A DNA stretch of 64,000 nucleotides from Spirosoma aerolatum. GTDB lineage: Bacteria; Bacteroidota; Bacteroidia; Cytophagales; Spirosomataceae. The stretch is taken from the NCBI RefSeq assembly GCF_002056795.1, contig NZ_CP020104.1, positions 3,235,001-3,299,000 on the forward strand. The letters are read 5' to 3'. This document shows, one piece after another, positions 34,198 to 42,761 of this stretch. The notes under the pieces are model-generated. The model was not told the DNA's origin, ran no database searches, and saw only the letters and a program-made list of their open reading frames with translations. Positions within the stretch are counted from its first letter, which is position 1. Each line of letters starts with the position of its first letter. Made by a program: the position numbers and the translations under genes.

Positions 34198-34941
34198 TTG
34201 TTCGCCTTCAAGCAATTTACCATTCACCAGGAACGAACCGCCATGAAGGTTTGTACGGATGCCTGTGTGCTGGGTGCCTATGCCGATGTAGGTGAAAGAG
34301 CCGGGGGGACAGTGAACAATGCCAGTGGGGAGCGACTGCTGGATATTGGTACAGGAACGGGGTTGCTGGCACTTATGGCAGCCCAGCGGAATCCGACGGC
34401 AACGATTGACGCAGTGGAAATCGATGAAAATGCGTTTGCTCAGGCTACTGAAAATAGTGCTGCCAGTCCGTTTGCGGAGCGAGTAGCTGTCTTTCATAGC
34501 CGGATTCAGGATTTTTGGAGTGAGCATATGTATGATCGAATTCTGACCAATCCACCTTTCTACACAAATCATCTTCGGTCGTCCGATGCGGCTGTCAATC
34601 GGGCGTTGCATACGGATGAACTACCGTTTGGTGAGTTGGTTGAAGCTGTTGTTCGACTGATGAAGCCAGATGGACAGTGGTGGGTATTGTTGCCGCCTTA
34701 CGAAGCTGGCAAGCTGGCTGAGTTGGCTCAAAAGTTTGGTTTACACCCTTTCAGACGACTTTCGTTACAGCACCATGAGCAAAAGCCTTTCTTTCGGGTT
34801 ATAAGCGGATTCTCATTCGTAAACGCTGAACCGCTCGACGAAACCCTGACCATCTATGAACACAAACCCCAAAGTAAGTCAGGGGTGGCCTATACTGCTG
34901 AGTTCAGGAAGCTGCTTCAGGACTTTTATCTGATATTCTGA
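34198..34941 (+). CDS. trmN6: tRNA1(Val) adenine(37)-N6-methyltransferase
   Basis: 247 residues. The start FAFKQFTIHQERTAMKVCTDACVLGAYADV matches the TrmN6/YfiC signature FKQFxVxQDRCAMKVGTDGVLLGA. SAM-binding motif LLDIGTGTGLLALMAAQR and the N6-adenine motif NPPF (ILTNPPFYTN) follow. It methylates A37 of tRNA-Val. The only start that fits is TTG at 34198, three bases after the repeat-rich spacer and 15 bases after an in-frame stop; the usual first residues (such as MANxxF) are missing, so the repeat may have replaced the original start region. Confidence 0.92.
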   Translation: MFAFKQFTIHQERTAMKVCTDACVLGAYADVGERAGGTVNNASGERLLDIGTGTGLLALMAAQRNPTATIDAVEIDENAFAQATENSAASPFAERVAVFHSRIQDFWSEHMYDRILTNPPFYTNHLRSSDAAVNRALHTDELPFGELVEAVVRLMKPDGQWWVLLPPYEAGKLAELAQKFGLHPFRRLSLQHHEQKPFFRVISGFSFVNAEPLDETLTIYEHKPQSKSGVAYTAEFRKLLQDFYLIF

Positions 34942-35012
34942 CAATCTATGCTTCTTTACGACGATATTTGTGTCGTCTGGGTTTAGAAGAAACCGAGATA
35001 CCTAAGGCTGAT

Positions 35013-35303
35013 ATGGATAAAAGGCAGGTTGTTCAAACACTTCGAGCTTACTTTGCTGATAAACCAGTTGAACGCGCCTGGCTGTTTGGATCATTTGCCC
35101 GAAACGAACAAGACGCAACCAGCGATATTGATGTATTACTGGAACGGGATTTTTCTGAGCCGATTGGGTTAGAGTATGTTCATTGGTGGATGGATTTGGA
35201 ATAGACATTTAATCGTAAAGTTGATTTAGTTTGCGAAGGCGCTTTGTCTAACTATGTCATTCCTTTCGTAAATCAGGATAAACAGTTGATTTATGAAAGG
35301 TAG
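35013..35303 (+). pseudogene. MntA-type nucleotidyltransferase antitoxin, interrupted by an in-frame stop
   Basis: A minimal nucleotidyltransferase of the MntA/HepT system. The N-terminal part has the active-site motif GSFARNEQDATSDIDVLLE (G-S-x9-D-x-D). The frame is broken by TAG at 35202-35204 after WWMDLE, then continues without shift for 32 codons (TFNRKVDLVCEGALSN and on) to TAG at 35301-35303. A single base change (AAG to TAG) explains the break. Intact, the protein would be 96 residues, normal for the family. Its end overlaps the HepT start by 11 bases, the usual linkage. Confidence 0.8.
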
Positions 35304-35658
35304 ACTGCCTAACAGGACGCGACTTGAACATAGTCTGGATGCTTTAGAATCAGTCGATGAATTTGTAGCAGGAATGACCTTTGATGCATTTGCATCCGAT
35401 TTGAAGATTACATTTGCCGTAGTAAAAGCATTAGAGATAGTTGGCGAAGCAACTTATCACGTTACAGATGAGATTCGGTAGTTGGATAATTCGATTGACT
35501 GGAGCGCTATTATCCAACTCCGCCCTATTCTTGTTCATGAGTATTACGGAAATCGACCGGAAATTCTTTGACGAATCATCACAAAACATACGGCTGAACT
35601 GAAACCTAAAATTAGGTCGTTAATTAGTCAATTAACGGGGCCTCAATCCAATGACTGA
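35293..35658 (+). pseudogene. HepT-type HEPN toxin, interrupted by two in-frame stops
   Basis: HEPN-domain toxin partner of MntA. The frame from ATG 35293 has in-frame TAG at 35479-35481 and TGA at 35569-35571, and ends at TGA 35656-35658. The parts read smoothly as one protein: ALEIVGEATYHVTDEIR, stop, LDNSIDWSAIIQLRPILVHEYYGN, RPEIL, stop, RIITKHTAELKPKIRS. The RNase motif Rx4HxY (RPILVHEY) lies after the first stop, so the toxin cannot be made without readthrough. CAG to TAG and TGG to TGA substitutions explain both stops. The remnant's end overlaps the next gene. Confidence 0.8.
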
Positions 35659-36646
35659 ATTACTTCAACTGACCGTTCTGATTCCACTTTATAACGAAGA
35701 CGAATCGTTACCCGAGCTACACGACTGGATCGTTCGGGTTGTAACGGAACAGCACTACACCTATGAAATTCTGTTTGTCGACGACGGGAGTACCGACGAT
35801 TCCTGGACGATTGTCGAACAGTTATCGAGCGTAAACCCGAATGTTCGGGGCATACGCTTCAACCGGAACTATGGTAAAACAGCGGCTTTGCAATCGGGCT
35901 TTCAGGCGGCACGTGGTCAGATTGTGATCACCATGGATGCCGATCTGCAGGATAGTCCCGACGAAATTCCGGAACTGTACCGGATGGTAACCGAGGATAA
36001 GTATGACCTGGTATCGGGCTGGAAACAGAAACGTTATGACCCCATTACCAAGACCTTGCCGACGAAATTGTTCAATGCCGTTTCGCGCTGGATTTCAGGC
36101 GTTCAACTGCATGATTTCAACTGCGGTCTGAAAGCGTACCGGCAAAAGGTAGTCAAAACCATTGCACCTGCTTTGTATGGCGATATGCACCGGAACCTGC
36201 CCATTGTGGCCAACTGGAATGGGTTTAGCCGAATTGGCGAAAAAGTGGTCCAGCACCGCGCCCGGAAGTACGGAACCACTAAATTTGGCCTGGAACGGTT
36301 CGTAAATGGGTTTCTGGATGTGCTGGTCATTGCGTTCGTCCACCGATTCAGCAAACGGCCGATGCACTTTTTTGGTACATTCGGAACATTGTCGTTCTTT
36401 ATCGGCTCGGTGCTGGCCATCTGGCTGATTGTTGAGAAATTAATTAACATTGCCAATGGCGTCAAGTTTCGGAACGTGACCGACAATCCGCTTTTCTTTT
36501 TTGGCCTTGTGGCTATTATTTTGGGAGTTCAATTGTTTCTGGCAGGGTTTCTGGGTGAATTACTGGTTCGTCAGAGCCTGAATCGCTCAGGTGATCAAAT
36601 GGTGGCCGAACGAGTCGGCTTTTCAGAACAAAAAACGTCCGTCTGA
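35651..36646 (+). CDS. Family 2 glycosyltransferase, polyprenol-phosphate sugar type
   Basis: 331 residues. The GT-A domain shows VLIPLYNEDESLPEL, the donor motifs FVDDGSTDDSW and ITMDADLQDSPDEIP, and the RFNRNYGKTAALQSGF stretch typical of dolichol-phosphate mannose synthase/GtrB relatives. Two C-terminal TM helices follow (FGTLSFFIGSVLAIWLIVEKL and FFFGLVAIILGVQLFLAGFLGELL). Such enzymes move a sugar from a nucleotide sugar to undecaprenyl phosphate at the inner membrane. The sugar is not predictable from sequence. Confidence 0.92.
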   Translation: MTELLQLTVLIPLYNEDESLPELHDWIVRVVTEQHYTYEILFVDDGSTDDSWTIVEQLSSVNPNVRGIRFNRNYGKTAALQSGFQAARGQIVITMDADLQDSPDEIPELYRMVTEDKYDLVSGWKQKRYDPITKTLPTKLFNAVSRWISGVQLHDFNCGLKAYRQKVVKTIAPALYGDMHRNLPIVANWNGFSRIGEKVVQHRARKYGTTKFGLERFVNGFLDVLVIAFVHRFSKRPMHFFGTFGTLSFFIGSVLAIWLIVEKLINIANGVKFRNVTDNPLFFFGLVAIILGVQLFLAGFLGELLVRQSLNRSGDQMVAERVGFSEQKTSV

Positions 36647-36751
36647 TAAAGGATACTGTACTATGGTCAAAGGGTCGATACTGCAAATTAGTATCCATCG
36701 CATTACCCAGTATTCATCGACTTGATTAATTAATCTATATATACAACACGA

Positions 36752-37354
36752 ATGAAGAGTAATTTTAAAGCACACCCCTGGCATGGTATTCCAATTGGGG
36801 ATTTGGCACCCAAACAAGTGACGGTTTTTATCGAAATTGTCCCGACCGACACCGTTAAATATGAAATTGATAAAACCACTGGTTTTCTGAAGATAGATCG
36901 TCCTCAACAATACTCCAACGTATTGCCTGCTCTCTACGGCTTTATTCCCCAGACATACTGTGGAGATCAGATTGCTAAACTGGCCACTGAAAAATCGGGC
37001 AAAGTGGTTAGCATGGGCGACGGTGACCCCCTCGACATCTGTGTACTGACCGAACGGGAAATCACCCACGGCGACCTGATCTTACAGGCTATTCCCATTG
37101 GCGGATTCCGTATGATCGATAAAGGGGAAGCCGACGACAAAATTATTGCCGTGCTCAAAGGAGATGCCATGTACGGGCAGTATACCGAGCTGGAGCAATT
37201 GCCGGAAGCTGTTGTGAAGCGACTACGCCATTATTTCCTTACCTATAAAACATTGCCCGATGAACCCGTTGCTATGGAGTTGGCTAATGTGTATGGACAG
37301 GCTGAAGCCTGGGAAGTTATTCAAACATCTATCAACGATTATAAGTTGATGTAG
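36752..37354 (+). CDS. ppa: Inorganic pyrophosphatase, family I
   Basis: Hydrolyses PPi from biosynthetic reactions. 200 residues. The active-site signature is split as DGDPLDICVLTE (D-G-D-P-L-D) with YGFIPQTYCGD and KGDAMYGQYTELEQLPE; the substrate-binding Lys-Tyr residues lie near KYEIDKTTGFLKIDR. Soluble cytoplasmic hexamer in the family. An inverted repeat lies 15 bases downstream. Confidence 0.95.
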   Translation: MKSNFKAHPWHGIPIGDLAPKQVTVFIEIVPTDTVKYEIDKTTGFLKIDRPQQYSNVLPALYGFIPQTYCGDQIAKLATEKSGKVVSMGDGDPLDICVLTEREITHGDLILQAIPIGGFRMIDKGEADDKIIAVLKGDAMYGQYTELEQLPEAVVKRLRHYFLTYKTLPDEPVAMELANVYGQAEAWEVIQTSINDYKLM

Positions 37355-37368
37355 CGTATCGTTTAACA

Positions 37369-37437
37369 GCATAGGGCAGAGGGCATATGACTTGGGGGCG
37401 AACATAACCCCTTTGCCATACGCCCTCTGCCCTATGC
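37369..37437. repeat. Inverted repeat between ppa and sppA
   Basis: Arms 37369-37389 and 37417-37437 pair at 20 of 21 positions (GCATAGGGCAGAGGGC core). Located 15 bases after the ppa stop; likely a terminator or mRNA 3' end structure. Confidence 0.8.
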
Positions 37438-37496
37438 CATTTATCCACTCCATGGTGCACTCAACATTTTTTCAATTAGATGCCTCAAATAGACGT

Positions 37497-37504
37497 TACT
37501 TTTG
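37497..37504 (+). promoter_or_regulatory. Candidate -7 element for sppA
   Basis: TACTTTTG matches TAnnTTTG, 39 bases before the sppA start. It lies beyond the ppa hairpin, so sppA probably has its own promoter. Confidence 0.5.
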
Positions 37505-37542
37505 CGTAATTAGTGTAGCGACACACAACGGTTAAGTTATTC

Positions 37543-39312
37543 ATGATGCAGTTTCTTAAATATGTTTTAGCCACCATCGTCGGATTGATTCTCTTCTCCT
37601 TCGTTGGCTTTTTAATGCTAATCGGGCTGGGGGCCGCTTTTTCCTCATCCGACAGTAAGACATCCGTGGCATCTAATTCAGTGCTTAAATTGGATTTAGA
37701 TAAACCCATTGAGGAGCGGAGCAGTAATAATCCGTTTGGCGATTTTGGCCCGATCCGTTCAACAGGCGACGCTATCGGGTTGATTGAACTCAAACAGGCC
37801 CTGAAAGACGCCAAGGAAGATAAGAACATTGAAGGTATTTATCTGAAAACCGAAACACCGGCGGCAGGCTGGGCGTCTCTCGAAGAAATTAGGAATGCAC
37901 TGATTGATTTCAAGGCGTCGAAAAAGTTTGTGTATGCCTATGCAGAGGGGATGAGCGAGAAAGGCTACTACCTGGCGTCGGTAGCTGATAAAATCTATCT
38001 GGCACCTACCGGTGAACTGGAATGGAATGGCTTGGAGGCCGAACTTTCGTTCTTTAAAGGTACACTCGATAAATTGGGTTTGAAGCCCGAAATTTTCCGG
38101 GTCGGAGAATTTAAAAGTGCTGTTGAGCCCTTTATTCGGGAGGATATGAGTGAGCCTAACCGCCGTCAGGTTACCTCATTCCTGAATTCGATCAACGATC
38201 ACATGCTGGTTCGGGTGGCACAAAGTCGTGCACTCCGGGTCGATTCACTCAAGCGGTATGCCGATAATCTGACGATTCAGACCCCACAGGATGCCCTGCG
38301 TACTAAACTGATTACCAATGTTGGGTATCAGGATGAACTGGAAGCAGTAATTCGCAAACAACTGGGCGTGGATGAGAAAAAGAAAATCAATTACGTCTCG
38401 CTGAGTAAGTACGAAGATTCCGAAAAAACGGGCGCCGATTCGGAAGGAAGTGGCTCAAATCGCATTGCGGTAATCGTAGCGTCGGGCGATATCCATTCTG
38501 GAAAAAGTAGCGATAATACCATTGGTTCGGAGACTATTGTGGAAGAACTCCGTAAAGCTCGTCAGGACGAAAAAGTAAAAGCCATTGTGCTGCGGGTAAA
38601 CTCTGGTGGAGGAAGCGCCCTAGCGTCGGACATGATGTATCGGGAAGTTGAACTGGCTAAGAAAGCGAAGCCTGTCATTGGCTCGATGTCCGATTATGCA
38701 GCTTCGGGCGGTTATTACATGCTCATGGGCTGTAACAAGATTGTGGCCGAGCCGAATACAATCACGGGCTCAATTGGCGTATTCTCTCTTTTGTTCAATA
38801 CGGAAAACTTCTTTAAGGACAAGTTGGGTATTACGTATGATCGGGTAAAAACCAACACGAACGCTGATTTTCCAACGGCTACGCACGAAATGACACCCTT
38901 TCAGAAGCAGGCCATGCAACGGGCCACCGAGCGAATTTATGCCCAGTTTACGAGTAAGGCAGCGGCTGGCCGCAAACTACCTGTCGACAGCATTCGGGCT
39001 ATTGCAGGCGGCCGTGTCTGGACAGGTACGCAGGGTAAAGGAATCGGCCTGGTCGATCAGCTGGGTGGATTAGATGATGCCATCAAGCTGGCTGCTCAGT
39101 CGGCGAAGCTTAAAGACGGTGATTATCGATTGAAATACCAGCCTCGTAAAAAGGAGTTTTTTGAATCACTGATGAATTCGCTTTCGGGTGATGAAGAATC
39201 CAAAGTACAGGCTCAGCTTGGTGAGCTGGCTCCTTATGTAGCCTATTTGAAGAAACTCAAAATGATGCAGGGAATCCAGATGCGCCTGCCGTTTGAAATC
39301 GATATTCGATAA
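37543..39312 (+). CDS. sppA: Signal peptide peptidase SppA, 67-kDa type
   Basis: 589 residues, the long form with duplicated S49/ClpP-like domains. An N-terminal TM (LATIVGLILFSFVGFLMLIGLG) anchors it in the inner membrane. The N-terminal repeat contributes the catalytic Lys region (EGMSEKGYYLASVADKIYLAP), the C-terminal repeat the Ser nucleophile (SMSDYAASGGYYMLMG, then TITGSIGVFS). It degrades cleaved signal peptides in the membrane. Translation may start at either of two adjacent ATGs (37543 or 37546). Confidence 0.94.
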   Translation: MMQFLKYVLATIVGLILFSFVGFLMLIGLGAAFSSSDSKTSVASNSVLKLDLDKPIEERSSNNPFGDFGPIRSTGDAIGLIELKQALKDAKEDKNIEGIYLKTETPAAGWASLEEIRNALIDFKASKKFVYAYAEGMSEKGYYLASVADKIYLAPTGELEWNGLEAELSFFKGTLDKLGLKPEIFRVGEFKSAVEPFIREDMSEPNRRQVTSFLNSINDHMLVRVAQSRALRVDSLKRYADNLTIQTPQDALRTKLITNVGYQDELEAVIRKQLGVDEKKKINYVSLSKYEDSEKTGADSEGSGSNRIAVIVASGDIHSGKSSDNTIGSETIVEELRKARQDEKVKAIVLRVNSGGGSALASDMMYREVELAKKAKPVIGSMSDYAASGGYYMLMGCNKIVAEPNTITGSIGVFSLLFNTENFFKDKLGITYDRVKTNTNADFPTATHEMTPFQKQAMQRATERIYAQFTSKAAAGRKLPVDSIRAIAGGRVWTGTQGKGIGLVDQLGGLDDAIKLAAQSAKLKDGDYRLKYQPRKKEFFESLMNSLSGDEESKVQAQLGELAPYVAYLKKLKMMQGIQMRLPFEIDIR

Positions 39313-39339
39313 ATAAAATAGCCGTTCCAGTTATAGAAG

Positions 39340-39374
39340 AGGCCCGTGAGGATGAAAACCTTACGGGCCTTTTG
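39340..39374 (+). terminator. Intrinsic terminator of sppA
   Basis: A 12-bp stem AGGCCCGTGAGG / CCTTACGGGCCT (one G-T pair) at 39340-39370, with a seven-base loop and a T-rich tail. Confidence 0.88.
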
Positions 39375-39402
39375 TTTACCTTGCATTACGTAATTGTCAT
39401 TT

Positions 39403-40602
39403 ATGATGCAAACGCTCCCCATTCGCCTTGACCTGTTTGCGTTTCTGATCTTTCTGGGCGTAGCACAGGGAGTGTTTCTGGGTATTTTTTTTCTGACAGG
39501 CCAACGGCGGAAGAGTCTGGCTAATCGGTGCTTTGGCTTATACCTGCTGAGTGTATCGGCGATCATGCTGGAAATTGGGCTGGAATATTCGAACTACATG
39601 TTTCAGATGCTGGCCCTGGTCGATTATGGTGAACTGTTCAACTTTGCCCTGGCACCGCTGTTTTATTTCTTTGTTTATGCCAAATTAAATTCGCGACTAC
39701 CCCGGCATTGGGGCTGGCACTTGCTGCCAGCCGCCATCTGGTCGGTGAATGCCATTACCTGGATTGTTCAGCCCCCCGAATTCAAATACAATTCATACAT
39801 AAACGCTTTCCACCCTGAGTTGCCGTTTGTGCATGTTGAGCCTTATATGCACGACGATTTTACGGGACTGCGTGATTATATCAACGAGTTAACACTGTTA
39901 AGTTGTCTGATATACACCGTATTGGCCTTGCTGGAAGTAAGAAAGGCCTTTAAACGGGCCAATCTGCCCTTATTAGGAAAAGCGCCGGTTTCTATGGTGA
40001 TGGCGCGAAACGTATCGGCGCTGGTGATTTTGTTTCCGGTGCTGATCGGTGTTGTTAAAGCCACATACCATGAAGATATGGGCGATCATTTTCTGGCGGC
40101 TTATCTAACCCTCACGATATACGCTACATCGCTGCTGGTAATGCAGAGGTCAAGTGCGCTTCAGGAGAAAGAGATTATCGTCGACGAATCGCCCAGCGCA
40201 TCGGTTGAACCGAAGAAAAAGTACGAAAAATCAGCGTTATCGGAAGAGCTTGAAGAAACCTTGTTGTTAAAATTAAATCGGTTGATGGAGGCCGAAAAGC
40301 CTTATCTGGAAAGTGATCTTTCCCTGCCTAAACTGGCCCAGCGACTAAACACGACTCCGCATCATCTCTCGCAAATTCTGAACGATCGATTAGCACAAAG
40401 TTTTTTTGATCTGCTGGCTTCCTATCGGGTGCGTGAAGCGCAGCAACTACTTCAGGACCCCACAACCACCCATCTCAAAATCGAAGAGATAGCGGAGCGG
40501 GTCGGCTATAATTCGCCTTCCGCCTTTCATACTGCGTTTAAGCGGCTAACGAACCTGACGCCAGCTCAATACCGGGCAAAAGTTGTGGAACAGAAGGCTT
40601 AA
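39403..40602 (+). CDS. Membrane-bound AraC-family transcriptional regulator
   Basis: About 399 residues. The N-terminal half has seven hydrophobic segments (for example FLIFLGVAQGVFLGIFFLTG, LIYTVLALLEV and VSALVILFPVLIGVVKA). The cytoplasmic C-terminus holds an AraC/XylS double helix-turn-helix: LSLPKLAQRLNTTPHHLSQIL and KIEEIAERVGYNSPSAFHTAFKRLTNLTPAQYR, in parts. This layout is widespread in Bacteroidota; the membrane part is thought to sense a signal. The target genes are unknown; the quinoprotein dehydrogenase gene directly downstream is one possibility. Confidence 0.9.
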   Translation: MMQTLPIRLDLFAFLIFLGVAQGVFLGIFFLTGQRRKSLANRCFGLYLLSVSAIMLEIGLEYSNYMFQMLALVDYGELFNFALAPLFYFFVYAKLNSRLPRHWGWHLLPAAIWSVNAITWIVQPPEFKYNSYINAFHPELPFVHVEPYMHDDFTGLRDYINELTLLSCLIYTVLALLEVRKAFKRANLPLLGKAPVSMVMARNVSALVILFPVLIGVVKATYHEDMGDHFLAAYLTLTIYATSLLVMQRSSALQEKEIIVDESPSASVEPKKKYEKSALSEELEETLLLKLNRLMEAEKPYLESDLSLPKLAQRLNTTPHHLSQILNDRLAQSFFDLLASYRVREAQQLLQDPTTTHLKIEEIAERVGYNSPSAFHTAFKRLTNLTPAQYRAKVVEQKA

Positions 40603-40707
40603 AAACTGCGTGCCGTTCGGCAAGAACTTCATTGACATCGGCAGATAGGCCTTTTTAGACATGATGAGTGCAATTTTGCTTCATCAACACAAAAAGCACA
40701 TCTGCTT

Positions 40708-42675
40708 ATGCAAGTTCATGCAACCCTTGGCGGGGCTATTAGAAAAAGCCTGTTGCTTGGTTTTACCGTATCGCTTTGTAGTCTCTTTGTCGTAAACGCA
40801 CAGATCCCTAATACGGTCGAATGGCCTGCTTATGGCAACGATGGGGGAGGGATGCGATTCTCTCCGCTAAAGCAAATCAATACCACTAACGTAAAGCAGC
40901 TAACACAGGCCTGGACGTTTCGGACGGGCGAATTAGAAACCTATAAAGGAACGAATGCTGCCGAAAAAGCGGCTTTTGAAGCCACGCCCGTTATGGTCGA
41001 TGGAACGCTTTTTTTGAGTACGCCCACCTCACGTGTCTTTGCCATCGATGCCGCTACCGGCCAACAAAAATGGGTTTATGACCCCGAAGTGTACCTGCGT
41101 CAGGAATTATCCGAGATTACCTCGCGTGGTGTTTCAGTCTGGCCTGCACCCAGCGACAAACGAGCGTCGACAGGGGTCGGTAAACGAATATTCGTAGCCA
41201 CACTCGACGGGCGACTGATTGCACTGGATGCAGCTACGGGTAAACCCATTCCTTCGTTCGGAAAGTCGGGAAGTGTCGATTTGCGGCAGGGCGTTGGCAT
41301 AATCAGCGTTACCTCGCCCCCGGCGGTCATTGGCAACACCATTGTTGTCGGTTCGTCGATGGGCGATAACTACCGATTCAATTATGAACGCGGGGTCGTA
41401 CGAGCCTACGATGCCATTACTGGGGCTTTGCGCTGGAGTTGGGACCCTATTCCCCGAACGAAAGCGGATGCGGGCTATGATACCTGGAAAGGGCCTTATG
41501 CCCATCAGTCGGGCGCTGCCAATGCCTGGTCGATGATTTCGGCGGACCCTGAACGGGACCTGGTCTTTGTGCCGACTACCAGCCCCAGCCCGGATTATTA
41601 CGGCGGAGAGCGACTGGGACAAAACTTATTTTCCAGTTCGATTGTCGCCATACGAGCGTCGACGGGTAAGGTTGTCTGGCATTTTCAGACCGTCCACCAT
41701 GATCTATGGGATTATGACAATGCTGCACAGCCTCTGTTATTTACGTTTCAACAGAATGGTAAAGAAGTGCCAGCCGTAGCGGTCGGTACCAAAATGGGGC
41801 ATGTGTTTATCCTGCATCGGGAAACAGGTGCCCCCCTGTTGCCGGTTGAAGAACGACCTGTACCTAAATCAACGGTACCGGGCGAGGAAGCTCACCCAAC
41901 ACAGCCTTTCCCTAAAACACTTCCCTTACTGGGACTTCAGAAGTTGGAAGCCTGGGGGCCAACAGCAGAAGACAAAGCAGCCGCTCAGCGTCGGATTGAG
42001 CCATATCGGTACGATGGGGCATTTACACCGCCTTCACTTCAGGGAAGTATTATCACCCCCGGCAATGTTGGCGGGATTCACTGGGGTGGTATGTGTTATG
42101 ACCCCTCATCTGGTTTATTGATTACCAACGTAAATCGTCTGGCTGCATTGATCCGTTTGATACCGCGCGAAGAGCTATCCGGCTCCCTCCGAAACAATGA
42201 GGAATTACTACGGGCCGAAACGGGCATGCAGGCAGGTACACCCTATGTAATGAAACGAAGCTATTTGTTTCAACCCAATGACGGTAGTTTGCTGATGCAG
42301 ACCCCGCCACCCTGGGGTACGCTGGTTGCACTCAATCTTCAAAAAGGTACAATGGCCTGGGAGATCCCGCTGGGCTATATGCTGGATTTAGGGAAATACC
42401 CAGAGGCAAAGCAATGGGGTTCTCTGAATTTCGGTGGAGCGATTTCAACGGCGGGTGGCCTGGTATTCGTGGCTGCCAGTTTCGATGGGCACCTACGCGC
42501 TTTTAAAACGGACGATGGCAGTCTGCAATGGGAGGTGCCCTTGCCTGCCAGCGCACAGGCAACCCCTATGACGTATCAGATTAACGGTCAGCAATATATT
42601 GTGATTGCGGCTGGTGGACACGGAAAGCTGGGGACAAAACTCGGTGATTATGTAGTCGCTTATAAATTACCTTAA
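40708..42675 (+). CDS. PQQ-dependent dehydrogenase (quinoprotein, eight-bladed propeller)
   Basis: 655 residues with a signal peptide ending near VVNAQ. Tryptophan-docking propeller repeats are clear: EWPAYGNDGGGMRFSPLKQINTTNVKQL (in parts), VFAIDAATGQQKWVYD, LIALDAATGKPI, DYVVAYKLP. The substrate-site motif WHFQTVHHDLWDYDNAAQP and VFILHRETGAPLLPVEERP are typical of glucose/quinate-type dehydrogenases; no membrane domain and no haem motif are present. Probably a periplasmic oxidase of sugars or alcohols that passes electrons to another carrier. It is in the same direction as the AraC-type regulator upstream. Confidence 0.9.
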   Translation: MQVHATLGGAIRKSLLLGFTVSLCSLFVVNAQIPNTVEWPAYGNDGGGMRFSPLKQINTTNVKQLTQAWTFRTGELETYKGTNAAEKAAFEATPVMVDGTLFLSTPTSRVFAIDAATGQQKWVYDPEVYLRQELSEITSRGVSVWPAPSDKRASTGVGKRIFVATLDGRLIALDAATGKPIPSFGKSGSVDLRQGVGIISVTSPPAVIGNTIVVGSSMGDNYRFNYERGVVRAYDAITGALRWSWDPIPRTKADAGYDTWKGPYAHQSGAANAWSMISADPERDLVFVPTTSPSPDYYGGERLGQNLFSSSIVAIRASTGKVVWHFQTVHHDLWDYDNAAQPLLFTFQQNGKEVPAVAVGTKMGHVFILHRETGAPLLPVEERPVPKSTVPGEEAHPTQPFPKTLPLLGLQKLEAWGPTAEDKAAAQRRIEPYRYDGAFTPPSLQGSIITPGNVGGIHWGGMCYDPSSGLLITNVNRLAALIRLIPREELSGSLRNNEELLRAETGMQAGTPYVMKRSYLFQPNDGSLLMQTPPPWGTLVALNLQKGTMAWEIPLGYMLDLGKYPEAKQWGSLNFGGAISTAGGLVFVAASFDGHLRAFKTDDGSLQWEVPLPASAQATPMTYQINGQQYIVIAAGGHGKLGTKLGDYVVAYKLP

Positions 42676-42761
42676 GTCATTTATAGTCATTAGTTGTCAT
42701 TTCTGCTTTTGCTCAAACGAAGATCAAGGACAATGTAATGATCACTAAGTACTAAAAACCC

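Noticed and set aside
34968..35012. Upstream extension of the MntA remnant
   Set aside because: The family begins near MDKRQVVQTL; the 15 codons before it have no match and the Met at 35013 fits the usual length.
42676..42761. Another member of the intergenic inverted-repeat group
   Set aside because: GTCATT occurs three times, but no arm of more than about seven bases pairs convincingly, so I did not list it.
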